Shown: piece after piece, positions 10,954 to 20,810 of the stretch
Layout of the letters: every line of letters starts with the position of its first letter
Numbering within the stretch: the stretch's first letter is position 1
DNA from: Lodderomyces elongisporus
Lineage: Eukaryota; Ascomycota; Pichiomycetes; Serinales; Debaryomycetaceae
Reading direction: 5' to 3'
Assembly (NCBI RefSeq): GCF_030384665.1
Contig: NC_083675.1
Span: forward strand, 1,112,001 to 1,176,000
DNA: 64,000 bases
Program-made: the position numbers and the translations under genes
The notes under the pieces: model-generated
Told to the model about the DNA's origin: nothing
Seen by the model: the letters and a program-made list of their open reading frames with translations, nothing else
The model's database searches: none

Positions 10954-10966
10954 GCATAACCCTAAG
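10954..10966. promoter_or_regulatory. Second GCATAACCCTAAG element (Tbf1-like)
   Basis: GCATAACCCTAAG contains a full AACCCTAA core as recognised by fungal Tbf1-type factors and shares its first ten bases with the element at 10084-10100. Function is inferred. Confidence 0.35.
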
Positions 10967-11104
10967 AAAAAATCTCTACCGTGGAAACAAAATCGATTCC
11001 GAAAGTAACCACAGAGAAGGAGCACACTTTACTGCTCACCGGAGTTTTAAATTCTCGTTTTAGTTTGATTGCCATTTGGCTAATTTCTTTTCTTGTTCCA
11101 TTTC

Positions 11105-11137
11105 CATTTCCAGTTTCCAGTTTCCAGTTTCCAGTTT
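11105..11137. repeat. 7-bp TTCCAGT tandem repeat
   Basis: Four TTCCAGT-type units in direct tandem, preceded by TTTCCAT units, lie in the gene-poor region upstream of SRR1. Confidence 0.75.
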
Positions 11138-12423
11138 CTAGAATTCATGAACTAATCATAGAGCAGCAAGTTATTTTAGTTGATACTAAGGATATTCGCT
11201 GAATCCAAGGTAGGGAGTTGCAAAACGTGGAAAGGAAAGGGCAACTCAAACCTTCTTTTGTAATTTCCATGCATGGAATATTCTATATCGAAGTCCGCTT
11301 TTGATACAGTATGGAGTGTCTCACAACGGATGTCGAGAAGTAGACGCACCATGGGATGGGATAAAGGCCTAGTGTGAAAATTTACGATGAAGTGGATAAA
11401 TGATGGATTTAGCTGGAGCAGAGTAATGGTTATTCTCAGCAATGACTGTGGTAGGTGTCAAAAGGAGAAAGAAGGAAGAATTTGTGGAGAAGGAGAGAGA
11501 GAGAGGAGGTGTGTGTGGGGGAAAAGAGTGGATAGAGAGAGAAGCACAGGAAAGAAGGTCATGTCTGAAGCAACATAAGGCGAATGTAATAGTTTAACCC
11601 AAAGGTCTAGAACAAAGTGTTCTTTTGCTATACTATCTCTTTTAGTTTTTCTTGTTTCTAATCTTTGAAGGTGATTGTCAAAACGGGGAAGGTGATGTTT
11701 CTCAATTTATAGAGAATTAATTACAAAAATCAATGTGTTGCTCAAGATTGGGAAGTATGTCAAGATCTAAAGGAGGCAGAATAGAGTAAATTTAGAGTAA
11801 AGTGTGGAAAGTAACAGGAGAAGAATTTTTTTTTTTTTAAAAGAAAAGAGTCATCACAAGGTTGAAAGCTGTCAAAATACGCCGCAACAGCAAAAACCGT
11901 ATGGGGTAATAGAATTATTTCTTTTTCTTTTCTTTTCTTTTTTTCCATTTTAGTTTATTCTATTTAGTATATTTAAGAGCTTCTGATTATGAAATCCGTA
12001 GCAAGAAAAACAAGCGGGTAAAGTAAAAGCAAAAGCCAGAAAAAAAAATTCAAATCAAATCAAATCAAAAACCAGTTGCAATGAAAATGTGGCTCATTGT
12101 TGAAAGGAGCGGGGATGGTAAAAAAACAGGTTGTGGTAGTGGTAGTAGTAGTAATAGTAGTAGTAATAGTAGTAATAATTGGTAATGATGGATCAATGGA
12201 TGAGCAGAAAGAGTCAATTAATTTTTTCTTTTGAGCAAGTAAAGTATCTTTGCAAAAAAACCAAAGGAACAGAAAAAAATTAATTTTTGGTTGTACAGTA
12301 CCATTGTCGTCGATGTTGGTTGCAAAACTAATTAAAAGTGCAAGGCCAAACTTTGAAAAGAATATGGAAAATTTATGGCTGAGGATATCGTGGGGTCGTT
12401 ACGGTTGTTGCAGTAGTAATACG

Positions 12424-12552
12424 AGTAATAGTAATAGTAATAGTAATAGTAATAGTAATAGTAATAGTAATAGTAATAGTAATAGTAATAGTAATAGTAA
12501 TAGTAATAGTAATAGTAATAGTAATAGTAATAGTAATAGTAATAGTAATAGT
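12424..12552. repeat. (AGTAAT)n hexanucleotide microsatellite, about 21 copies
   Basis: An uninterrupted 129-bp run of AGTAAT units, flanked by AGTAGT triplets. A shorter impure version lies at 12138-12176. In one frame it encodes Asn-Ser repeats within an ORF starting at ATG 12313 and ending at 12738; that ORF is doubtful. Confidence 0.95.
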
Positions 12553-13086
12553 AGTAGTGGCATTGATGATGGTGGTGTGGTTCCAAAGTCCGTATCTGCA
12601 CGGAACAGACTCGCTACTTCCTTTTACACCATGCTGGCAACTCTATGGTGCCCTTTATTCTCAGTTTACTATTTTTATTTCTTTATTTTCTTTATTTTCT
12701 TTTTCTTCCTTTTTTTCTTGTTTCTTGGAACATCATAGTTTCCTACTCAAAATTGTGGGATTTTTGCTAGTAAAGTTGAGTTGATGTTTGCAGTCGCCTT
12801 ACTTGCCATAATTGGAAAGCGCAATTCTACAACAAGCTGGAACTGACGGACGGATTTCACATCACTTTTTCAAAAGGATGGAAATGACACAAAACGGTTA
12901 TCCGAGAAGTTAAAGAAAAGAAATTTTATTTTTTCTCTTTCTTTTTTTGCTTCTTCTACTTCCGTTTTGTGTACCTATTAATTCTCTGCACCCTTCTTAC
13001 CAGGAAGAGAGAACAAAATGAAAGAAAAAAAATAAAATAAATAAAAATAAAATAGTATTACTATTTGGATGACACATGACTAAGGC

Positions 13087-13100
13087 GGGGGGGGGGGGGG
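13087..13100. repeat. Poly-G tract (14 G)
   Basis: Homopolymeric G run within the gene-poor region upstream of SRR1. Confidence 0.95.
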
Positions 13101-14616
13101 CATTCACTACCAACATCATCCACATTCCAATATCCATATAGCCACAATTTGCAATTTTAAAATTTTGCTTTGTACTTGCTAGAGAACCCTTTGAACATGT
13201 TTTTTTTGTCTTTCCAATCTTTTTTTAATTTTATTTTATTTTATTTTGGATTAAAAAATAGACAAGCAAATATCGTTACTGTTAATAACGACAACTAGTG
13301 CAACTACCACAGCTACTGCTACTACCACCACCACAGCTAGCTTGCTCATCTCCACCTCTATTTTGATTCTCCAGTACCTTACCTTAGTCAATTACTTGAT
13401 TTCCATATTATTATATTGAAATCACTGTCACTATAGAGTACAGATAAGATCTACCAAAAAATTGGGCCAAGTATCCTGTATTAACTCGAGAGTGAAGCAA
13501 GAAATGAGCGAGCGGTGGGTAGAAGAATAAAGAGCGTAAATGAACAAAATATAAATCGGCATAAACCATATAGCTAAACGTATCAATACACTTTCTTCCT
13601 CCTCAACAGCGGTGGCTATAAGATTTCGGTTAATTTGTGACGACGGGTTTTTTTCTCTTTTTTTTTTCTCTTCTCTTCTCTTCTCTTGTTGTTGTTCCTT
13701 CATCAGTTTGAGCAAATAGAATATCCGCTAATCCCTCTTCTTCTACAAAGTCTTTCATTCTCTTGCCAACTTTTTTTTCTTTCATTTTAGTATCTGCGAC
13801 CAAATGCCTGTATGAGAGTAGTAGGTGCGTGTGCATATGTTGGACCAGAGGTACATAACCTTCACCCATTCTCACTTTCCTCTTCTCCCTCCCTCTTCCC
13901 CCTTGAGTTTTCTGTAACAAATATTACGCTCCGTCTAATCTTTGTTGCAGATTTGTTGTGATCTCTTTTTTTTTTTTATATTTTTATTTTTATTTTTTTT
14001 TTTTTGGCTGGGAGTAGCAACGATATTCCATGTGAAATCTTTTTTTTCTCTCTCTTCAGCAGCTGTTGGATGTGTTAAGCCTTGATGAATAATATAGAAA
14101 AAAGAAAAAAGGTACAGTGGGCAATAACCAAATTTAAAATTAAGATTTGCAAGAGGTGTATACTTTGCAGTTACGAGTTTCTGCTTCAAGGCGGCTACAA
14201 TTAATACTACTTTCACTATTAACACCACCACCATTACTGCTATTCAGAGCACTATTGTTTCCATTAAGTTACCATCTTCATCTACACAGGCAAATCCACC
14301 ATGATACAAAACTATTTAAGTAAACAACATTCCCTTCGAAATACTGTTTTGACATTTCGATCTGTTAACCAACGACCGCCCAAGTTCCCACTTCCCACTT
14401 CCCAGTTCCCACTTTTCACTTGCCCAGCAAATTGATATAACGGGAACTCAAGTAGCATAAAGTATATACATACATACATACATACAGGGTTTAGCTCTTT
14501 ATATACCCTCCACCACCACCTCCCCTTGATACCCTATATACACTAAATTAATTCAATCCTCACAACATTCCATATTTTTCTATATAAAGCATTTTTTAAC
14601 AAGCATAACAACAACA

Positions 14617-15705
14617 ATGACGAGATTGACTAGACCAATGGTGAGATCACCAATCTCCTTACCCTCGACACCATCACAGTTGTTGCACTCTGCATCCTTA
14701 TCGTCATCTCCATCTTCACCATCATTAGTACAACAATCACACTCATACCACGGTGACTATTTCTCAATCAAACCCAAACTTTCATTAGATTTCGCCCACT
14801 CAAGTGATAACTTCTCCGATGAAAGTGAGCTCGAGAATAATAGCACTTCATTTGTCGATGATGATGATATAGTAAAAGTCAGAGAGACTTTTGACAATAT
14901 CTCTATCGATATTGGTGCTAGCAATCCATTTGCTAAGAACAAACACCAATGGAGTTACTCGCCAATCACACCTTATGACATTGTTGATGAAAACCATACA
15001 ATCACTGTATCTACACCCAAAACTAACTCACAGTTATTATACACAACCACCTCACCACAACTGCCGAGAAAAGAAACCTTATCCTTGAAGTTTGGACCAT
15101 CCACATTGAAATCAACAGTCAGCACTAGTACTAGCACTAGCACTAGCACTAGTACTGGCACTAACACTGAAACTAAAACTGTTACAACTGCGGCTAAAAG
15201 TACGAACTTTACCCTTTCGATGCCCAATCTTCAACAACACAAATTTCTTCTTGTTGACGATAACTTGATCAACCTCAAGATTCTCAACCGCATATTGCTC
15301 AAATTGTACCCCAAAGCACAGATCACCCAAGTCCTCGACTCGACCAAGGTTGCTAAGTTGGTAGAGGAAAACGAATACGATGCAGTATTTATCGATATTG
15401 AGATGCCCGTGGTGAATGGAGTTCAAATTGCACAGTTTATTAGAAGTGATGTGTCCAAAGATGATCTTACTGTGATTGCAGTCACCACAAGGAATTCCAA
15501 AGAAGATTTGGCATTATTTGAGAAAACCGGTATTGACTATACATTTGGCAAGCCATTGAATTACAAATTGGATTTCATGGCTAATGTGATTGATGAAATA
15601 ATTGAGAGACGAAAAGGACAAATGATTAAGAAGAGTGTAAGCAGTGTTGAAAGTGGAGTTTCATTATGCTCAAAAGAGTCCACCAACACTCTACTCATTG
15701 CATAG
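14617..15705 (+). CDS. SRR1: Srr1-like standalone response-regulator receiver protein
   Basis: This 362-residue protein has a CheY-like receiver at its C-terminal half and no DNA-binding domain. This matches Candida Srr1, a two-component response regulator acting in stress tolerance and filamentous growth. The receiver starts near residue 208 with KFLLVDDN (acidic Asp214/Asp215). It continues with the phospho-acceptor in VFIDIEMP (Asp260), the conserved Thr in VIAVTT (290/291) and Lys312 in FGKPL, so all catalytic residues are present. The 200-residue N-terminus is Ser/Thr/Pro-rich and ends in a Ser-Thr dipeptide repeat (about 168-180) just before the receiver. Residue 149 in SPQxPRKE is a CTG codon, likely Ser. 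Candida albicans Srr1 is shorter (about 280 residues, from memory). The gene sits alone in 9.5 kb. Confidence 0.85.
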   Translation: MTRLTRPMVRSPISLPSTPSQLLHSASLSSSPSSPSLVQQSHSYHGDYFSIKPKLSLDFAHSSDNFSDESELENNSTSFVDDDDIVKVRETFDNISIDIGASNPFAKNKHQWSYSPITPYDIVDENHTITVSTPKTNSQLLYTTTSPQLPRKETLSLKFGPSTLKSTVSTSTSTSTSTSTGTNTETKTVTTAAKSTNFTLSMPNLQQHKFLLVDDNLINLKILNRILLKLYPKAQITQVLDSTKVAKLVEENEYDAVFIDIEMPVVNGVQIAQFIRSDVSKDDLTVIAVTTRNSKEDLALFEKTGIDYTFGKPLNYKLDFMANVIDEIIERRKGQMIKKSVSSVESGVSLCSKESTNTLLIA

Positions 15706-15764
15706 ATGTGAGAGAGAGGAAAAAAAAAATAGCATAAGAATAAACCAAGAGAATGTTCAACATA

Positions 15765-15797
<33 letters not shown>

Positions 15798-18303
15798 CTA
15801 GAGAAGAATATGATGATTTAATGATGTTACGATGTTATGACCTTTATGATGATTTAACTTTATAGAATGTCTTGTGCTAATTGGTATATAAAACGTATAT
15901 TAGTAACAAGATATATTGCATTTAAACTGATTGAAACTAGTTGTAGATTCCCCAATCTCTTTCGTTTTATTTTATTTTATTTCAATTTTTGTTGCTGGTC
16001 TATTTTGGCTTTTTCATGCAACTGTGTTTTTGACTATGGAAAATCATTTGGTATCGGCAAAAGGAAAAAAAAAAGGAGAAAAAAAAAGAAAAAAAGAGAA
16101 AAAAAGAAAACATCACCACTGTACTTGAATAGTTTTTAACAATAGCGAAATTAAGCATTTTGTTCATTTAAACCTTGTTATATCCGAACTCCGTTGTTGA
16201 AATGAAAAAATTGAAATGAAAGAGGAAAATAATTGTGTTTGTGTGTGTATATACACAGGTGTGTATGGGCGGGAGAAGGTGAAGGTGAAAGAAAATTGGC
16301 TCGTGAGAGGTATTGCCACCTTCCATTGCATCAGAATTGAATTCCACTTCCAGATGTATTTCGGTAGTGATGCATGATGTTGTTCTTTTTATTTTTTTTT
16401 TATTTTATTTTACTTATTTTTTGAGATAAGTGTGTCTCATCTAGTAGTGTTATATGAAGTACTAATGTTTGTTAGCATCACAACTCATAATCTAAAAGCA
16501 AACAAGGCAACTATGAAAAGAGGAGACACTAGGCAAATGTGAATAACTGGGTGAGTGGGTCGGTAAAGAAGTCTATGGAGTATCAACCAACTGGTTGATA
16601 CAAAAAGAAATAACATCAACAATTGAAACAAATCAAGTCAAATCAAATCAAATCAAATCAAATAACTGATTTACACTATCTTGTGATCTACATTCTACTC
16701 ACAACATTCTCAGTAGTATTGCAACATTGCTGGTGCATCAAAATGTTTTTGAAGCTGTACATAAAGGCTAGCTATTCACTCTTTGTTTTTTTTTGTTTCT
16801 TTCATTCTTTCTTTCTTGCTTCTTCTTCTTCTTGATCTGTTGTTTGATTTTTTTTTAATCTACAATTTTTATTTTTCTATGGTTTTTTTTTTTTAACGTT
16901 TTGCAGCTAAGGCGGGCTTGCTTTTCGCTTGCATAGGAAATTTTTGTCCAATTTCTTTACCGCTTGCTCCTTACTCGCTCATTCTCACCATTGTCTTCTT
17001 TGTGTTTTTTTAGTTTATATAATTTCTTTGCAATTATCCAACATTTAATCAACAAGTATTCAAGTACTAGCAATATATTGTCTCAATAAGGAGTATATCC
17101 ACGGAAGAAGGATATTTCCACAGAGTAAGCACAACAGAAGGTATCCGAGAATGCAGTTTGCAAAATTTGTTTTTTAGATTTTCTCATTTATATTTTCTTC
17201 AAGGCTTGAAACACTAACAAACACGAGCAAAATAGAAATTTTAATACAATCAATTTGAGAGTTAATAAGGGTTTCAATTGAGAGCCCGTGCAATTTAGAT
17301 CATTACCAAACCCCGTTATACTTGGGCTTGGCGGCATGACCCTCGACCTCTTCTCCTCCACTATTATCGACAAAATAGGAAACTGTATCCTAAATGAAGA
17401 CTTCAGTGAACAAGTCTAGGTCCTAAGTCCTAGGTCCTGGTCCTAGGTCCAGGTACAGGTACAGTTATTACTCAAAAGAATCACAAGACTCATCTAGAAT
17501 TTAAACTTGCAACAATTTTTGATTCCAAGAACAAAAATGAACTGGCGTGATGGAAAGTAGGAGAATAGTCTAATAACCACTAATTGCGCTTCTGGGTCAT
17601 GCACTATAGAATTTGTATCTTCTAGTCTGTTAAGTGGCAAAGTCCACCACTTCTTTAGAGATTAATAGTTTCCAAAGCCAATTCTAGTTCTTTTGTTTTG
17701 TTTTTTGTTTTTTAAACTCAAAGAAGTAACCAATGGTTAATTCGTATAGACTTTGTTCACAAGCTAACAAAATCCGAAAACGAAAAAAGAGGAGGAACCC
17801 ATAACCATACTAAAACCCTTTCCTCTCATTTCATTTAGCAAACACACCTGTAACAAATTGAAAATCAATGAGTTCAAGAGTAAACTTCTACTCTGTTTTA
17901 TTTTTCATGAAAGAAAACTATGTTAACCTAATTTTTTACAGTAGTAACACTATATTATTGTTTTTTTTTTGTTGTTGTTGTTTTTAAATCATGGCTAAGT
18001 TTCCATTTGGTGGCTTCAAACGAACGCCGCTTAATTTACAAATTCCAAAGTGGCTAAACGATTTTCGTTTTTTTTTTTACAAATCCTGTGAAAGTTCAAC
18101 ACATTTCTTCTTTCACTGCTTTTATTTTTATATATATATAAATTATTTATATATTGTTTTTTCTTTCTCTCAAAAATACCTCTTCACTTCAAGCAACTAT
18201 TCACCTTCACCTTCACCTTCTAGATATTCACCTTTTTCTTTTCTTTTTCGAATTCTTTTTTTTTTTAAAAATTTCCCTTATTCCTTACTCTCACCTTCAA
18301 ACT
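15706..18303. other. 2.6-kb intergenic region SRR1 / GST
   Basis: No convincing gene. It contains a (GAT)n run just after SRR1 (15763-15797), A-rich and T-rich tracts (16064-16110, 16840-16895), a TCAAA repeat (16633-16662), a degenerate CCTAGGTCC cluster (17417-17456) and a CT-rich leader with CACCTT repeats (18200-18222) just before the GST start. An ORF from ATG 17991 to 18341 overlaps the GST start in another frame; it is T-rich after its first 25 codons and is not annotated as a gene. Confidence 0.6.
17417..17456. repeat. Degenerate (TAGGTCC)n cluster
   Basis: Repeated AGGTCCTA/AGTCCTA/GGTCCTGG units with two CCTAGG palindromes, followed by CAGGTA twice. It lies about 870 bp upstream of the GST start. 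Confidence 0.6.
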
Positions 18304-18948
18304 ATGGCTATTTTATATACTGGTCCTACAGGAAACGGTAGAAAACCTTTGGTCCTTGGCAAGCTTCTTAATGCACCAATCAAAGTCCATATGTTTCACT
18401 GGCCAACCAAAGACATCCAAGAAGATTGGTACTTGAAACTAAACCCAGCTGGAATCGTGCCTACCCTAGTTGATGATAAAGGCACACCAATTACAGAAAG
18501 CAACAACATCTTGTTATACATCGCAGACACCTACGACAAGGAACATAAATTTTTTTATAGTTTGAAGCAAGACCCCAAATTGTACTGGGAACAAAATGAA
18601 CTCTTGTTCTACCAAGCAACACAGTTTCAATCACAAACATTGACAATTGCAAATGCAAATTACCAGAATGGCCATATCGATGAAAACATTGCTCAGTACG
18701 TGCTAAGCTCCTTTGAAAAGGTATTTGCGTTTATGGAGACAAAATTATCAGGACGCGACTGGTTTGTTGGTGACAAATTTACAATTGTTGATATCGCTTT
18801 TTTGGTTGGCGAACATAGAAGACGTGAAAGGTTGCACAACTCGCCTATTTGGATCGACCTTAAGGAAAACTTCCCCAATGTCGAGAAATGGTTTCAACGT
18901 GCAATTGCTTTTGAGAATGTGGAAGAGATATTAAAAGAGCACGCATGA
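18304..18948 (+). CDS. Glutathione S-transferase family protein (Ure2/GST type)
   Basis: The start is the ATG at 18304 (MAILYTGPTGNGRKPL), giving 214 residues, the usual GST size. The open frame runs further upstream without matching the family. The N-terminal thioredoxin fold contains the conserved cis-Pro region GIVPTLVDD and the glutathione-binding Glu-Ser pair in ITESNNILLYIADTYD. The helical C-terminal domain includes the DRDWFVGDKFTIVDIAF-like N-capping box (GRDWFVGDKFTIVDIAFL, about residues 151-168). Such proteins conjugate glutathione to electrophiles or reduce peroxides, in the cytosol. Which substrate it uses cannot be told. It lies in tandem, 592 bp upstream of a methyltransferase gene on the same strand. 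Confidence 0.85.
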   Translation: MAILYTGPTGNGRKPLVLGKLLNAPIKVHMFHWPTKDIQEDWYLKLNPAGIVPTLVDDKGTPITESNNILLYIADTYDKEHKFFYSLKQDPKLYWEQNELLFYQATQFQSQTLTIANANYQNGHIDENIAQYVLSSFEKVFAFMETKLSGRDWFVGDKFTIVDIAFLVGEHRRRERLHNSPIWIDLKENFPNVEKWFQRAIAFENVEEILKEHA

Positions 18949-19540
18949 GGGAGGCTATTCTCTTGACTTTAGAGTATATACTTGCTAGATATATTAAACA
19001 TAAAATTCTTACTCTTGCAGACCTTGTATACCATTCTTGTGTCTCTTTGCAAAATAAAAATTAAAAAAAAAAAACAAACTATTTACTTCTTAATTCTCTT
19101 TTCAAGAAAGATGTTGATTCTTTCAAGTGTTGTTATATATTTGTCAGCTCATGTAATTGTGGAGGACGGAGGAGCGGAATAGGGGGCGGATCAACTGTTT
19201 TCCCCCACACATCCTCATACACATCCTCATACACGCACAAATGTGTACAAAACCAACAAGAAAAAAAAAAAGGTAAAAAGATTTCTCCTTATAATAAAAA
19301 TGAGATATATATATATCTTTCTATAGCTATATAAATGATGTCATTTTAACAAACCTTCAACCACCTACTATTTGCTAACATACAACAATCATCTTTACAA
19401 AACACCGATTAAACTATAGGGTTTCAATCACAGCACGACTACTTGTATTTCTATTGATAAAGTCACAGCTACAGCAACAACCTTATTATTCTTAAATTAT
19501 AGTTAACTTTTTCTCCTTACTACAACACATTTTCCTAACA
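18949..19540. other. Intergenic: GST 3' end / methyltransferase promoter
   Basis: Contains an A-tract (19064-19075), a duplicated CACATCCTCATA unit (19207-19230), a TATA-rich block (19304-19334) and a CA-rich leader. No gene seen. Confidence 0.5.
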
Positions 19541-20365
19541 ATGGTTGAACAAGCATACTACGAAAAGGGATTCCAAAAGAGTGTTTCAGATACCCATTCA
19601 TGGCGCACTGTTGCCAACTCATCAAAGTTTGTTCTTGACGTTCTCCAACCTAATTATAAAGTCCTTGATGTCGGCTGTGGCCCTGGCTCGATCACCATTG
19701 ACTTTGCGCAAAACTATTTAACTAATGGTGGATCCATAATTGGAATTGAACCAACACACGAATTGATCGATCTCGCAAATGAAAACAAAAACAAAACAGC
19801 ACCCGACTTGACCAACATTACATTTCAAGAAGGTTCAATTTATAAAATCCCTTTTGACGATAACACTTTTGATTTGGTTCATGCTCATCAAGTGGTTATC
19901 CATTTGGAGAACCCAGTGAACGCGTTGAAGGAACTTCAACGAGTGACAAAGCCGGGTGGGTTTGTTTGTGTTAAAGATGCGGACTTGGAATCAATCATTG
20001 CATCGCCTGAGAAGTATGATATTCTTAAACAATACTACGTTCTTAAGGCAAAGAATGCGTTATCTACCGATATCCGTGCTGGAAGGACATTGAGAGAAAA
20101 AGCAATCAACGCAGGTTATAAACCGGACAATATTACTACTACGATGTCCCATTGGCTAATGTGCGATGACAGAAACAGTAAACTCCAATGGGCCGAGTTG
20201 GCTAAGAATAGAATCTTAAATGGTGGAGAAGTCGTATTCCCCGAAGATGCAAAAAAGAATGACGAAATGAAAGCGCAAATGGTGGAAAAATGGGACGAAT
20301 GGAAACAAGATGAAAACTCTCTTTTGGAAATGACACATTTCGAAATTATATATAAGAAAAGTTGA
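19541..20365 (+). CDS. SAM-dependent methyltransferase (UbiE/type 11 class I fold)
   Basis: This 274-residue protein has a Rossmann-like class I methyltransferase core. Motif I is VLDVGCGPGSITIDFA (about residues 41-56). The acidic residue at the end of strand 2 is in IIGIEPTHELIDLA. Motif II/III is in FDLVHAHQVVIHLENPVNAL, followed by LQRVTKPGGFVCVKD. It starts at MVEQAYYEKGFQKSV, with no targeting peptide, so it is probably cytosolic. The fold is like UbiE/Coq5, but the N-terminus and C-terminal helical region differ, and a small-molecule substrate cannot be named. Such proteins are scattered in fungi, so transfer from bacteria is possible but not shown by this sequence alone. Confidence 0.85.
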   Translation: MVEQAYYEKGFQKSVSDTHSWRTVANSSKFVLDVLQPNYKVLDVGCGPGSITIDFAQNYLTNGGSIIGIEPTHELIDLANENKNKTAPDLTNITFQEGSIYKIPFDDNTFDLVHAHQVVIHLENPVNALKELQRVTKPGGFVCVKDADLESIIASPEKYDILKQYYVLKAKNALSTDIRAGRTLREKAINAGYKPDNITTTMSHWLMCDDRNSKLQWAELAKNRILNGGEVVFPEDAKKNDEMKAQMVEKWDEWKQDENSLLEMTHFEIIYKKS

Positions 20366-20810
20366 TTTGTGCTAAGGTTAGTCAAAGCTTGTATTATGTA
20401 GTTGAGTATAGAGCAAACGGGGTGAATGACGATAAAAAAATAAGTAATTATACTATTGAAGTAGCTTTGGTTTGCACAATCTATAAAGCCGTGCATTCAA
20501 AATGTTAAATATTTGCAAAAGCGCTCTTGACGAGAATATACCGAGAGAACAGAGAAAAAAGCAACAAGAAACAGAAATAGAAAAAAAAAAAAAGTAAAAA
20601 ATAAAAATAATTAAAATCAATTACGGAAATGTACCAGTGGAATACCAATAGCAAGATTATAGGACAAGTATTAGATACATACATATATCTACATATATAT
20701 ATATATATCATATACCATATACAACTAAAGTCTGAAAATCAGAACAGTAAAGTAAAAACTCAAGAATCAAAACCAACTTTGAACCTAAAAACTAAAAGTC
20801 TTTATCAACA
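20366..20810. other. Intergenic: methyltransferase 3' end / Bsp1-like promoter
   Basis: Purine-rich A-tracts (20578-20615), an AT tract (20690-20710) and an A-rich leader. No gene seen. Confidence 0.5.

Larger units (their letters stand above)
8821..14616. other. 5.8-kb gene-poor region between MTG2 and SRR1
   Basis: No convincing protein gene is present on either strand. The open frames here are short, lack ATG starts or run through simple repeats. The region holds the MTG2 3' end and, presumably, a very long SRR1 upstream region. Structures seen: GATGAT tracts (9699-9719), CT-rich tracts (9759-9800), two related AACCCT elements (10084-10100 and 10954-10966), a fourfold TTCCAGT repeat (11105-11137), GTAGTA/AGTAAT repeats (12138-12176 and 12424-12552), a 14-G tract (13087-13100), many T-tracts, and repeated TTCCCAC units (14384-14412). 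A TATA-like TATATAAA at 14580-14587 lies about 30 bp before the SRR1 start. Confidence 0.7.

Noticed and set aside
12332..12601. Minus-strand ORF of long tyrosine runs
   Set aside because: It is only the complement of the (AGTAAT)n microsatellite.
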